In this document: positions 9,071-17,674 of the stretch, one piece after another
Position numbering within the stretch: the stretch's first letter is position 1
How the letters are laid out: every line of letters begins with the position of its first letter
Origin: Dongia deserti
Lineage (GTDB): Bacteria > Pseudomonadota > Alphaproteobacteria > Dongiales > Dongiaceae
Assembly (NCBI RefSeq): GCF_003574735.1
Contig: NZ_QORW01000015.1
Coordinates: forward strand, 62,001 to 126,000
DNA length: 64,000 nucleotides
Reading direction: 5' to 3'
Notes under the pieces: generated by a model
What the model was told of the DNA's origin: nothing
What the model saw: only the letters and a program-made list of their open reading frames with translations
The model's database searches: none
Made by a program: the position numbers and the translations under genes

Positions 9071-9279
9071 GCACCGATGGGATCCGCTCCGCTCGACCGG
9101 AGTGGACAGCTGCCGGAGGTGAAGCCGACATATGGCAGGTCCGTCCAGGACGCTTCAGCCTGACCCCGCGTTGGTCGAAAACCAAGCACACTTCGACGCG
9201 GAAAGACCAGAACCTCGCGATACCGGCGCAAGACTGTCGCTGTCCACAGACAGGTGTTGCCGGGAATCGAGGAGCCATC

Positions 9280-10245
9280 ATGCGCGTAGCAATCATCGGC
9301 CAGCAGGCATTCGGCAAGGACGTGCTGGAAGCATTCCTGGCGCGCGGCCACGAGGTCGCTGGCGTGTTCTGCGCGCCGGAAAAGCTAGGAGCGCGCCCGG
9401 ATCCGCTGCGCGTTGCCGCTGAAGAGCAAGGGCTCAAGGTGTTCCAGCTGCCGAACCTGACCAGCCCAGCGGCGCAAGAGGCGCTGCGCGCGCTCGACGC
9501 CGACCTGGCCGTCATGGCCTATGTACTGCAGTTCGCCTCCCAGTCCTTCGTCAGCATCCCGAGGCACGGCACGATCCAGTACCACCCCTCTTTGCTGCCG
9601 AAATACCGGGGGCCGAGCTCGATCAACTGGCCGATCATCAAGGGCGATACCGAGACGGGGCTCACCATCTTCCGGCCGACGGACGGGCTCGACGAAGGGC
9701 CGGTCATCCTCCAGAAGAAAGTCGCGATCGGGCCCGACGATACGCTGGGCAGCGTCTATTTCGACCGCCTCTTCCCGCTCGGGGTCGCGGCCATGCTGGA
9801 AGCGGCGGACCTCGTCGTGTCGGGCCGTCATACGGAAACGGTCCAGGACGAGACACTCGCTTCCTACGAGGGCTGGTGCCGCGATGCGGAATCGCGGATC
9901 AACTGGAACAGCCACATCGACCTGATCCACAACCTGATCCGTGGCTGCGACCCGGCGCCTGGCGCGTGGACCCTGGTGCACGGCCATAAGGTACGGCTGT
10001 TCGAGGCCAGGAAGCATCCCGTGCGCCGCTTCGGGGACGTCATCGGCAAGCCTGGCGAGATCGTCTCCGTCGGCGAACAGAGCATCCAGATCGCTGTCCA
10101 GGGTGGCCTGATCGAGATCGCGAAGGTTCGCGCCAGTGCCGGCCAGAAGCTGTCGGCCGCAGCATTCGCGAAGTCGCACGGCCTGTCGGCCGGAGACCGG
10201 CTGGAGTCTGCGGCGCCGCTGAGCCCGGCGCTGGCAGCGGACTAG
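9280..10245 (+). CDS. formyltransferase / 10-formyl-THF hydrolase-like protein
   Basis: This 321-residue protein has the N-10-formyltetrahydrofolate-binding fold and a C-terminal OB-like domain, as in methionyl-tRNA formyltransferase. It resembles more closely the N-terminal hydrolase domain of 10-formyl-THF dehydrogenase: AIIGQQAFGKDVLEAF, IQYHPSLLPKYRGPSSINW and TDGLDEGPVILQKK all have counterparts there. Catalytic His102 and Asp138 are present, but the Asn of the Asn-His-Asp triad is replaced by Gln100. Located beside glycosyltransferase and surface-glycan genes, it may N-formylate an amino sugar. It is unlikely to be the housekeeping fmt, as no def neighbour is seen. Confidence 0.75.
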   Translation: MRVAIIGQQAFGKDVLEAFLARGHEVAGVFCAPEKLGARPDPLRVAAEEQGLKVFQLPNLTSPAAQEALRALDADLAVMAYVLQFASQSFVSIPRHGTIQYHPSLLPKYRGPSSINWPIIKGDTETGLTIFRPTDGLDEGPVILQKKVAIGPDDTLGSVYFDRLFPLGVAAMLEAADLVVSGRHTETVQDETLASYEGWCRDAESRINWNSHIDLIHNLIRGCDPAPGAWTLVHGHKVRLFEARKHPVRRFGDVIGKPGEIVSVGEQSIQIAVQGGLIEIAKVRASAGQKLSAAAFAKSHGLSAGDRLESAAPLSPALAAD

Positions 10246-10294
10246 CTGCGCCGTGATCTCCTCCCCACGATAGCCCCGCCTTGAGCAGCCGCGG

Positions 10295-10765
10295 CTAGCC
10301 CCTGGCGGCGGCCTGCAGCGCAGCGATGTCGAGCTTCACCATTTTGAGCATGGCTTCGGTCACCCGCTTGGCCTTCGCGCGGTCCGGGTCCTTCATCAGC
10401 GCACCGAGCCCTTTGGGACAAATCTGCCAGGAGAGTCCCCAGCGATCACGCAGCCAGCCGCATTGCTCCGTGGCGCCGCCGTCCTTCAGGGCATCCCAAA
10501 GCCGATCGATCTCCGCCTGCGTGTCGCATTCGACCATGATGGAGAAGCTGTGATTGAAGGGGTCGAGGGGGCCGGCCTCGATCGCCATGTAGCGTTGGTC
10601 GCCGAGGGTGAAGGACGCGATCTTGACGCTTCCCGCCGGGCCGCTGGGAGTCTCGGCGGGTATCGTTGTGGTCCATTCAATCGCCGAGCCGGGAATCAAG
10701 GACGTGTAGAAGCCGACCGCCGCCTCCATGTCCTTTTCGAACCACAGATGTTGACTGACTTTCAT
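10295..10765 (-). CDS. VOC family protein (PhnB / 3-demethylubiquinone-MT type)
   Basis: This 156-residue protein begins MKVSQHLWFEKDMEAAVGFYTSLIPGS, the standard opening of the PhnB-like branch of the vicinal oxygen chelate superfamily. It contains the paired beta-alpha-beta-beta-beta modules through FNHSFSIMVECDTQAEIDRLWDALKDGG and WGLSWQICP. The ATG at 10765 follows GAAAGGAG; the frame stays open upstream but without similarity. Members of this subgroup have no settled biochemical role and commonly neighbour YCII/DGPF proteins, as here. It is transcribed divergently from the broken YCII gene. Confidence 0.88.
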   Translation of the reverse strand: MKVSQHLWFEKDMEAAVGFYTSLIPGSAIEWTTTIPAETPSGPAGSVKIASFTLGDQRYMAIEAGPLDPFNHSFSIMVECDTQAEIDRLWDALKDGGATEQCGWLRDRWGLSWQICPKGLGALMKDPDRAKAKRVTEAMLKMVKLDIAALQAAARG

Positions 10766-11032
10766 GGTCTTGCTCCTTTCAGACAGCGCGCACGCCCGCA
10801 CGGGCCGCCTCGGATCCCTCCGAACAGCCGATGCCCGCCTGATGCACGCCTCCATAGGACGTTTAAAAGGACCGGCGCCCGACAGGACGGTGGCGATTTT
10901 TTTGCGTCGGGGTGGGCTATGGCTGCAGAGAGGCAGCTTGACCCTGACCGGATGAAAATGCCTCCTTCTACATGATCTGCGCGGTATGAAGCCGATCAGC
11001 GGAATCGGCGGATGCACAAGGAGGAACAGTTC

Positions 11033-11416
11033 GTGCTCTATGCAATCTTGGCTTATCACGCGGAGGGCGTGGTCGAATCGTGAACCAAGGAGGAGGATGC
11101 GGCGCTCATGGCCGACCTGCTCCAGGTCAATGATCGCCTGATCCGGGAGAAGTGCTTAGGCCCCGCCGCACGGCTTGGCCCGACACGGCGCGCCGTGACC
11201 TTGCGGGGAAAGGGCGACGGCATGATCACGGACGGCCCGTTCGCCGAGACCAAGGAGCAGTTGCTCGGCTTCTACGTCGTGGATTGTCCGGCGCTCGAGG
11301 CGGCCATTGCGGCGGCGCGCGACCTGCGGCGCGCCAATCCGACCGCGGTCTATGAAATACGACCGATCGCGCTCTATCGCCCTGGTGCGCCGCTGGAAGG
11401 CCGAGACGAGAGCTGA
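11033..11416 (+). pseudogene. DGPF/YCII-like protein interrupted by an in-frame TGA
   Basis: Read from a GTG at 11033 after a GAGGAA ribosome site, the frame gives LYAILAYHAEGVVES, then TGA at 11081-11083, then TKEEDAALMADLLQVNDRLIREK and on through DGPFAETKEQLLGFYVVDC to the stop at 11416. The two halves are in the same frame and together make one complete YCII/DGPF domain. The stop falls where relatives usually have Trp, so a TGG-to-TGA change is the simplest explanation. A shorter product could start at the ATG at 11108 (102 residues) but would lack the first strand. The family is small and its function is unsettled. Confidence 0.78.
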
Positions 11417-11613
11417 AGCTATCGCAACTGGAACCAGCTGCGGCTGCAGCTGACGCGGGGCGGATGCAACGTATCTAGCCTCAGCGCGTCGAGCTCAGCG
11501 CAGCGGTGACTCTTGGTCCTCATCCAAGTTTAATCCGCCTCCCCGCCTCTCCTCATCGTCACGCGCCTATCATGAAAGGGCAATGAGTCAGCCCGCGACG
11601 GCTGCGCACAGCG

Positions 11614-12339
11614 ATGGGTTGGGCAATCATGGATAGCACCGTTCACGCTGGCGCGATCTCGGGCTGGCTCTTTGACCGGTGGAGCAAGTACCCGCTCACG
11701 ACGATCCTATGTGTGGCCACCGGCGACGTCGCGCTGATCGCACTCTACGCTGTCGGGCTTCGCGCGCCGGTTTTCGGCGAGGATCGCGCTGTCGAAGTTG
11801 CGACAGCACTCTTGTTTCTTGCGGCGTTCGTGGTCGGGGCCTTCTTGCGGCGACCGGGACCGCGCGATTACCGCATCCTCCTGCCCGTTGCCGCCGGCCT
11901 GGGCATCCTTGGCTTCCTCGACGAGATCAGCTTCGGCGCACGACTCTTCGGCTGGTCCATGCCGGAGATGACGGGGGGTGGCGAGTTCGATGGCGCGCAT
12001 GACCTTTTCATCCTGACATACCGCCTCTCATCGCACGTCGATCCCATGCTGATGGTGACGATCGTCGGCGGTGCAAGTGTCATTGGCCTTGTCTTCATGA
12101 TCCTCTGGTGTCGTGAGCTGTTCGGCCTGGCCCGCCGCATCGTCGCTGATCGGACGTACTCAGCGATGGCGCTTTTCATTGCAGCAATAGCTTTCTCCGC
12201 CCTCCTCGATCTCGATATTGGGGTACTGGATCGCCTCGGCCCCCTGGAAGAAATCGCTGAGCTCAACGCCGCGCTAGCCTTACTCGTAGTGAGCATGGGC
12301 GCGAACCGCCGACGGGTGCACGATGCGACCGCCGACTGA
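11614..12339 (+). CDS. multi-pass membrane protein of unknown function
   Basis: This 241-residue protein has about six hydrophobic segments (around residues 29-50, 62-79, 87-105, 141-165, 184-202 and 212-226) separated by short charged loops. One loop includes a conserved-looking LDEISFGARLFGW stretch. I recognise no family. Its 3' end overlaps the pyruvyl transferase gene by 17 bases, so the two are probably co-transcribed and the protein may belong to the surface-glycan pathway. The start could also be the ATG at 11629. Confidence 0.6.
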   Translation: MGWAIMDSTVHAGAISGWLFDRWSKYPLTTILCVATGDVALIALYAVGLRAPVFGEDRAVEVATALLFLAAFVVGAFLRRPGPRDYRILLPVAAGLGILGFLDEISFGARLFGWSMPEMTGGGEFDGAHDLFILTYRLSSHVDPMLMVTIVGGASVIGLVFMILWCRELFGLARRIVADRTYSAMALFIAAIAFSALLDLDIGVLDRLGPLEEIAELNAALALLVVSMGANRRRVHDATAD

Positions 12340-13435
12340 GAGTGCGCGATCGGCAATGGCTCGGCCGCCTGCGTCTGCGTTCCAGGGTGCGAGCGGATCT
12401 CAACGAAGGGGAGCTGGCGAACAGGGAATCCCAACACAGCGATCGATCGAAGCTGAAGCCCTCATCGAGCTGCTTCAGGGAGCCATCCATGACGTCCTGC
12501 GGCAGGTCCTTCCGCCGGGACCGCTGTGCCTGGTCGATTACCCGAGTCACCCCAACGTCGGAGATTCCGCGATCTGGGTGGGTGAGGTCGAGTATCTTTC
12601 CCGAGTGCGGGGCGTGCGGCCAGCCTACTGCTGCGCCGCAACCGACTATTCTGCGGCGGAGCTGAGGGAAAGCGCTCCTGAAGGCGCGATCCTGATCCAC
12701 GGCGGCGGCAACTTCGGGACGCTATGGCCTGAGCATCAGGACTTCCGCCGCGAGTTGATGGAGCGGTTCCCTGGCCGCCCGATCATTCAGCTGCCGCAAT
12801 CGATCCACTTTTCCGATGAGTCGTCGATCGCCGACACCGCGCGGGCGATCCGCAACCATGGCGCATTCACCCTGCTCGTCCGTGATCGCGCGTCGTTCGC
12901 GTTCGCGCGTTCCCATTTCGATTGCCCAGTTCACCTTTGTCCCGACATGGCCTTCTACATGCGCCGGGAGCACCGCCGCCCTTCGCGTGCGGATCTGTTG
13001 TGCCTGCTGCGCACCGACAAGGAACGAAAGGCTACGTTGGATGATTCGCTTGTGCCCGAAGGCGCGATTGTCACCGACTGGCTGACGGAGACTCGCGGTG
13101 AGCGGCGCGGCGCCAGGTTTCGGGCCACCATCCGCGCCGCCCTGACCGGCGCCGCTGCTCGCAGGCAGGCTCGCTACGACGCATTCGCCTGGAGCCGGTG
13201 CCGCCGCGGCGTGCGAATCCTTTCGCAGGGAAAAGTGGTGATCAGCGACCGGCTGCACGCACATATCATATCCACCATGTTGGGCATTCCGCACGTCGTG
13301 CTCGACAACTCATACGGGAAGCTGAGCAGCTTTCTGGCGGTTTGGACCAGCGAGCTCGAGTCCATGAGGCGTGCCGAGACGATGGAAGAAGCACTTGCGC
13401 AGGCACGCGATCTTCTTGCCTGCCAGAAATATTAG
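12323..13435 (+). CDS. polysaccharide pyruvyl transferase family protein
   Basis: This 370-residue enzyme is expected to add a ketal-linked pyruvate from phosphoenolpyruvate to a sugar of an exopolysaccharide. The family signature NVGDSAIWVGE is at 78-88, LIHGGGNFG near 124-132, and the C-terminal SDRLHAHIISTMLGIPHVVLD starts at about 307, as in ExoV/PssM-like proteins. The first 40 residues are low-complexity and overlap the upstream membrane-protein gene, so a later start is possible. With the sulfotransferase, glycosyltransferase and formyltransferase it points to a negatively charged, decorated surface polymer. Confidence 0.88.
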   Translation: MRPPTESARSAMARPPASAFQGASGSQRRGAGEQGIPTQRSIEAEALIELLQGAIHDVLRQVLPPGPLCLVDYPSHPNVGDSAIWVGEVEYLSRVRGVRPAYCCAATDYSAAELRESAPEGAILIHGGGNFGTLWPEHQDFRRELMERFPGRPIIQLPQSIHFSDESSIADTARAIRNHGAFTLLVRDRASFAFARSHFDCPVHLCPDMAFYMRREHRRPSRADLLCLLRTDKERKATLDDSLVPEGAIVTDWLTETRGERRGARFRATIRAALTGAAARRQARYDAFAWSRCRRGVRILSQGKVVISDRLHAHIISTMLGIPHVVLDNSYGKLSSFLAVWTSELESMRRAETMEEALAQARDLLACQKY

Positions 13436-13624
13436 AAACTTTTAATGTTATGCTTTCTCGAACTTAATCTGAAGCACGCGCGATTTCTCACCTGTCCCTG
13501 GCATCTTGGGCAACTGCGAGGACGCACTTTGTCGAGCGTTCCGCCCGCTTCGCAAGCAGATACGGCCGAACCGTGTCACCACGCAAGCGATCGGAGATCC
13601 CATCAGAGACATGGAGAGAGACTC

Positions 13625-13978
13625 ATGCTTACGCGCATCAACCGAAGCGCCTCCGCTGACAATGCACCGAACCCGGATCGGCGGAAGATGCTGAAGCGGC
13701 TCGGGCTTGGCATCGCCATCGCCTACGCAACACCCACGATGCTTCAACTCAGTCAGGCCCAGGCCGCGAGCAAGGGCAGCGGCGGCAGCGGCGGCCGTGG
13801 GAGTGGTGGCCGTGGGAGTGGTGGCCGCGGCAGCGGCGGCCGTGGGAGTGGTGGTCGCGGCAGTGGCGGTCGCGGCAGTGGCGGTCGGAGCAGTGGCGGT
13901 CGGAGCAGCGGCAGTCGCGGGCGCAAGAGCGGACCCAGCGGGTCTCTTCGGTACCGGGGCAACTCCCGTCCATCGTAA
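13625..13978 (+). CDS. Tat-signal Gly/Ser/Arg repeat small protein
   Basis: The 117-residue product has three parts. The N-terminus is a twin-arginine-like signal (DRRKMLKRLGLGIAIAYATP) ending near AQA at 46-48. It is followed by a repeat of GGRGS units (about 52-98), then a basic tail. The ATG at 13625 follows GGAGAG. The DNA repeat is a 15-bp coding unit, which explains repeats seen on either strand here. It is followed by a strong hairpin and then the HprK-PqqD gene. I know of no characterised homologue. It could be a structural or matrix protein, or a substrate recognised by the PqqD domain next door. Confidence 0.55.
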   Translation: MLTRINRSASADNAPNPDRRKMLKRLGLGIAIAYATPTMLQLSQAQAASKGSGGSGGRGSGGRGSGGRGSGGRGSGGRGSGGRGSGGRSSGGRSSGSRGRKSGPSGSLRYRGNSRPS

Positions 13979-14067
13979 TCGGCGCGTTCGAGCCCTGACA
14001 GCCTCAAGGTCGCCAGGGCGCTCGGACTCCAGCAGCGGATCACGATCCCAACAGCCAACTCACTCCG

Positions 14068-14103
14068 GTTTCCGACCCAAGCACGGCGCTTGGGTCGGGA
14101 AAC
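14068..14103 (+). terminator. hairpin between the repeat protein and hprK-pqqD genes
   Basis: The left arm at 14068-14082 (GTTTCCGACCCAAGC) pairs with 14088-14103 around a five-base loop, with one bulged G. There is no long T-run afterwards, so it may be a partial terminator, or an RNA-stabilising 3' hairpin that lets the small upstream protein be made in excess over the downstream genes. Confidence 0.6.
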
Positions 14104-14130
14104 GAGCCGAAGGGAAGGAAGCACTCTGCC

Positions 14131-15369
14131 ATGTTGATGGCGTTCGAAGGGATTGCACGACCAATCGAGCTCGACGGGTGCGAGGAACTGCGCGGTCGCT
14201 TTGGAACCGTGTTCCGCGGTTGGCGAATGAGGAAACTGGCCTCGTCGGCGGATGACCCAGTCATCGCCTTGCGCAAGAAGAACAACAGCTATCGCCTGGA
14301 GACGCCATCACTCGGTCCGGCGATCCATCAGCCCACCGACATCAGCGCCGTTTGTGCCTTCATCGCCGATCTCGTCGAGATCTACGTGGCCGACGAACCA
14401 TCACTGCTCTGCCTGCACAGTGGCGCCGCGGCCTTTCCCGACGGGCTCGTGATGTTTCCCAACCAGTTCCGCGCTGGAAAGAGCACGCTGCTCGCGCGCC
14501 TTGCCGCTTCCAGCGTTCCGGTTTTTGCGGACGACGTGCTGCCGATATGCAGATCGTCGCGTCAGGGCGTCGCTCTGGGAATTGCTCCGAGGCTGCGCCT
14601 TCCCCTTCCGAAGAACGCCGGTGTCGATTTTCGCCGCTTCGTCCGGGCTCACAGCGGACCAAGTGACAATCGTTACCTCTACCTTGACCTGCCGCCGGAG
14701 GTCTTGATCCGCCACGGGCGCAGAATGCCGGTGGCGGCCTGCGTCCTCCTCGATCGCCGGCCACGGGGCAAGGCGCAGCTCGTGCCGACGTCGAAGAGCC
14801 TCGGGCTCCAACGGGCAATCCGGCAGAACTTCGCGCGATCGGTCTCCGCAGCCGACATTGCCGATTGCCTCCACGACCTGTTGCGCGGGATGCCCTGCTA
14901 CACGCTGCGCTATTCCAGCCTGGACGATGCGGCAAGCCTGCTGCTGGATGTATTCCAGGGCCGAACAGCGCCGAATCAGGAAGTAAAAGCCGCACCGGCG
15001 CCTCAGAGCATGGCATCCAATGCCATGCTCTCGGACGCCCGCCATCCGAAGGCGCGGTGCGACGGCTTGCGCAACACCGGCCGATACCGGCGCAATCCGG
15101 CGATCATCCTTCGCGCCGTTGAGAATGATGCGTTCCTGGTCGACCCGCGGGGTCAGTCGATCTACCACCTGAACCCGGTCGCAGCGGGACTGTGGCGCCT
15201 TCTGCACAAGCCAACGAGCGTCTCCGATGCCGCAGCAGCAATTTCCAACGCCTTTCCCGCAGTCGATGCTGCGACAATCAAAGGCGATGTGCAGGCGCTG
15301 ATCGCAGACCTGCACGCCAATAAGCTGATCGAGCGGTGCCATTCGCGCATGCGCCGAGCGAGGCACTGA
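14131..15369 (+). CDS. HprK-related kinase fused to a PqqD-like domain
   Basis: In this 412-residue protein, residues 1 to about 300 resemble HPr kinase-like P-loop proteins: SLLCLHSGAAAFPDGLVMFP, the nucleotide-binding FRAGKSTLL at 113-121, then VFADDVLPI as a Walker-B-like strand. Residues of about 318-408 form a PqqD-like winged helix (AIILRAVENDAFLVDPRG, IYHLNPVAAGLWRLL), the fold that serves as a peptide recognition element in RiPP pathways. HprK-related and PqqD-related proteins are known as separate genes in surface-polysaccharide loci; here they are one chain. The substrate is unknown. The stop overlaps the next ATG (TGATG), indicating coupling to the DUF1194 gene. Confidence 0.75.
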   Translation: MLMAFEGIARPIELDGCEELRGRFGTVFRGWRMRKLASSADDPVIALRKKNNSYRLETPSLGPAIHQPTDISAVCAFIADLVEIYVADEPSLLCLHSGAAAFPDGLVMFPNQFRAGKSTLLARLAASSVPVFADDVLPICRSSRQGVALGIAPRLRLPLPKNAGVDFRRFVRAHSGPSDNRYLYLDLPPEVLIRHGRRMPVAACVLLDRRPRGKAQLVPTSKSLGLQRAIRQNFARSVSAADIADCLHDLLRGMPCYTLRYSSLDDAASLLLDVFQGRTAPNQEVKAAPAPQSMASNAMLSDARHPKARCDGLRNTGRYRRNPAIILRAVENDAFLVDPRGQSIYHLNPVAAGLWRLLHKPTSVSDAAAAISNAFPAVDAATIKGDVQALIADLHANKLIERCHSRMRRARH

Positions 15370-16223
15370 TGATCCATGAGGCATCAGGCCGTTGCTCGGC
15401 GTTGCATGGCGCACGATTGGCGCGTTGCATACCGTCTCTCGCTTTCCTGCTGGCCGCCACGCTCCTCGTCTGCGCTCGCGCTCAGGCGTCGGACGTGTCC
15501 TTGCAGGACACGCGCACGGACGCCAACGTCATCACTGCAATCGACGTGTCGGACTCCATCGGCCGGCATGAGGAATGGCTTCAGCAGGCAGGGCTCGCGC
15601 GGGCGCTGCTCGATCCGAGCTTCCTTGATGCCGCGACGGCCGGTCCCCATCGACGGATCGGGTTCGCAGTATTCACCTGGTCGAGCGATGGTCGGTTCGA
15701 CGTGCTGGTGCCGTGGACAATCATCGGCTCCGCCGAACAGGCGGCGCACGTGTCCGCGGTCGTTGGTTCGGTCGAACTCGTCGACCGTTCCGATTATGGA
15801 GGCGGGGATGTCGAGGACGCGCGCGATCGGGGCAGCGTTGTCAGCCCTGAACGGCGAACTGATATCTCAGCGGCGATCGATCACGCGTCGCTGCTTCTGG
15901 CATCGGCTCCCTTTGAAACCAGTCGATCGGTGATGAACATCTGCGCAAATGGTGTCGACAACGCGGCGACGGATGGCGATGACGGCGTAAGCGAGGCGAG
16001 AGGCCGGGCTGTCTCAAAGGGCTTGATTGTCAATGGAGTGGCGATGGGTGATCGCCAAGGTCTCGTGCAGTATTTCCGATCCCATGTGATCGGGGGGCAC
16101 GGCTCCTTCGTCATGAAGCTATCCAGCCCGAATGACGCTGGCCAAATCATGGCTGAGAAATTCAGGCGCGACCTGCTGGCAGAGGCGGCGCTCGCTGAGC
16201 CTCCGAACCCGCGACAGGATTGA
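15369..16223 (+). CDS. DUF1194 (VWA-like) exported protein, altered metal site
   Basis: This 284-residue protein has a signal peptide ending near AQA (38-40) and a DUF1194 domain, a von Willebrand A-like fold. The DxSxS metal-site motif is intact (D59, S61, S63). The third-loop GDG seen in the two paralogues in this window is ANG here (N194), and an extra acidic Gly-rich loop lies at about 141-160. It may therefore bind metal weakly or not at all. The start ATG overlaps the HprK-PqqD stop by one base. It is presumably a secreted partner in that unit; the ligand is unknown. Confidence 0.78.
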   Translation: MIHEASGRCSALHGARLARCIPSLAFLLAATLLVCARAQASDVSLQDTRTDANVITAIDVSDSIGRHEEWLQQAGLARALLDPSFLDAATAGPHRRIGFAVFTWSSDGRFDVLVPWTIIGSAEQAAHVSAVVGSVELVDRSDYGGGDVEDARDRGSVVSPERRTDISAAIDHASLLLASAPFETSRSVMNICANGVDNAATDGDDGVSEARGRAVSKGLIVNGVAMGDRQGLVQYFRSHVIGGHGSFVMKLSSPNDAGQIMAEKFRRDLLAEAALAEPPNPRQD

Positions 16224-16277
16224 TGATGGTATCTGCGCGCGTTCGCACCACTGGATGACATTTGAGGGTCGAGAGAC

Positions 16278-16499
16278 ATGGCAGACAAGACACAGGCATT
16301 TGAGCACATCCGGCTTATGCAGCAGCGCATAACGGAGCAGATCGAGAAGATCGAGCAATTGGAACGGTCGGGGAAAGACGCAATGGAAGGCAGGCACCGT
16401 CTCCAATTGCTTGAGCGCGCGCTGGAGGAAATGCGCATCCAGATCGGGCATCTTTCGCCAACACGCATGGACGAAAAGCGGGACAGGATGAAGGGATGA
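16278..16499 (+). CDS. small coiled-coil protein
   Basis: This 73-residue, highly charged, helical protein (IRLMQQRITEQIEKIEQLER and RHRLQLLERALEEMRIQIGHL segments) has heptad spacing typical of a coiled coil and no signal or membrane segment. It is preceded by GAGAG and lies 54 bases after the DUF1194 gene in the same direction, so it may belong to that operon. No family recognised. Confidence 0.5.
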   Translation: MADKTQAFEHIRLMQQRITEQIEKIEQLERSGKDAMEGRHRLQLLERALEEMRIQIGHLSPTRMDEKRDRMKG

Positions 16500-16624
16500 T
16501 ACTCCCGCCGATGGAAAATCTGGCCTGATCTCAAGTGCGCGGGTCTACTGCATCGGCAGCTGGTCTGCTCTGGCAGTTCACTGATGAGACGCCCCGCGAA
16601 CGGCCAAAATGGCAGCGCGCCGGG

Positions 16625-17674
16625 TCAGCCCGGTACGATCCGATCGTTCAGTTTGTGATCTACGATGTCGACCGTGCGGTCGATTTCGGCATTGGGCACG
16701 CCGAGCTGATGCGAGATCAACTTCACCAGCAGGTCGACCCGCTCGATGAACGGCGCTCCAGCGGCGACAGCCCGGGCCGCCGAGGAAGGTTTGAGAAGGC
16801 TTTCCGCCGCCTTGGCGTACTTCTCGAACGGCACCTGATCCTTGGGGTCGGCCCCCAGACGCCGCGCGACGGCATCGACATGGTCATAGATCGACTTCGA
16901 GAGCTTCAGGTCCTCGTGCACCGCATCGCGGATCGACCGCGGCTCATGCAGCGTGATGCAGCGGTAGTTGCCGGTCAACAGCATCGACCATTTGGCGAGA
17001 GGGACGAAGAGCGAGTCGAACACCTTGAGCTTCACCGGAACGTCGTGACCATCCAGCCTCACCGCGCCGATGTCTGCTTCCAGCTCCCGAAGCAGACGGT
17101 TATGCGCCTCATCCGCAAATGTCGCTGCCTTGAAGTTTGTCGCCAGGCCGACATGCAGGACATTCGCCGCCTCCTCCGGCGGGCGGAATGCCTGCGGATC
17201 GGGCGAGCAGAGTGACACCAGCCCCGGCTCGAAGCGTTCCCACACCTGGGCATTGGTATAGGCTTCCTCCAACTCCATATCCGCCAGCGCCGGGATCCGT
17301 TTGAGATAGGGCAAGGGCGGCATGTTCATGATCGAGAGACAAGGCAGCCTCGCCTCCGCGATCTTGATCATCAGCACCCGGATCGTGTGGTTGGTGTATT
17401 GCGGCTCCTGCATGGCAAGACCAACGAGGTCATAGCGGGAGAGGTCGACGTCTTCGGGCGAGGCCGCGTCCAGAGTCCCAGGCAGATCGCGCGAGAAGAT
17501 CGCCCGATGTATCGGCTCGTCACGCAGCTTGATGCGAACTTCGGTACCGTCGCGATTGATGAGTTCGGCAGTCTTTTGCCGACAGACCAGGGTCACGTTG
17601 TGACCGGCCATCAACAGCTTTGTCGCCAGCAACGAGCCATACGAGGCCCCAAGGATCAGAATGTCGCGCGCCAT
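16625..17674 (-). CDS. ketopantoate reductase-like (ApbA/PanE N-terminal) protein
   Basis: In this 349-residue protein, residues 1-20 (ARDILILGASYGSLLATKL) form a Rossmann nucleotide-binding turn with G-x-S-x-G in place of the usual G-x-G-x-x-G. The segment AGHNVTLVCRQ then matches the ApbA/PanE N-terminal domain. The C-terminal helical half is long and does not obviously carry the catalytic Lys of authentic ketopantoate reductase, so it is probably an NAD(P)-dependent oxidoreductase of unknown substrate. The ATG at 17674 follows GGGAGCGGA; the frame extends to 17725 without similarity. It stands alone on the minus strand. Confidence 0.65.
   Translation of the reverse strand: MARDILILGASYGSLLATKLLMAGHNVTLVCRQKTAELINRDGTEVRIKLRDEPIHRAIFSRDLPGTLDAASPEDVDLSRYDLVGLAMQEPQYTNHTIRVLMIKIAEARLPCLSIMNMPPLPYLKRIPALADMELEEAYTNAQVWERFEPGLVSLCSPDPQAFRPPEEAANVLHVGLATNFKAATFADEAHNRLLRELEADIGAVRLDGHDVPVKLKVFDSLFVPLAKWSMLLTGNYRCITLHEPRSIRDAVHEDLKLSKSIYDHVDAVARRLGADPKDQVPFEKYAKAAESLLKPSSAARAVAAGAPFIERVDLLVKLISHQLGVPNAEIDRTVDIVDHKLNDRIVPG

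Noticed and set aside
11081-11083. TGA as a selenocysteine codon
   Set aside because: The position is a Trp in relatives, not Cys, and no selenocysteine hairpin is apparent just downstream.
13785-13925. Short direct repeats resembling a CRISPR or satellite array
   Set aside because: The unit is 15 bp with no unique spacers and encodes the GGRGS repeats in frame.
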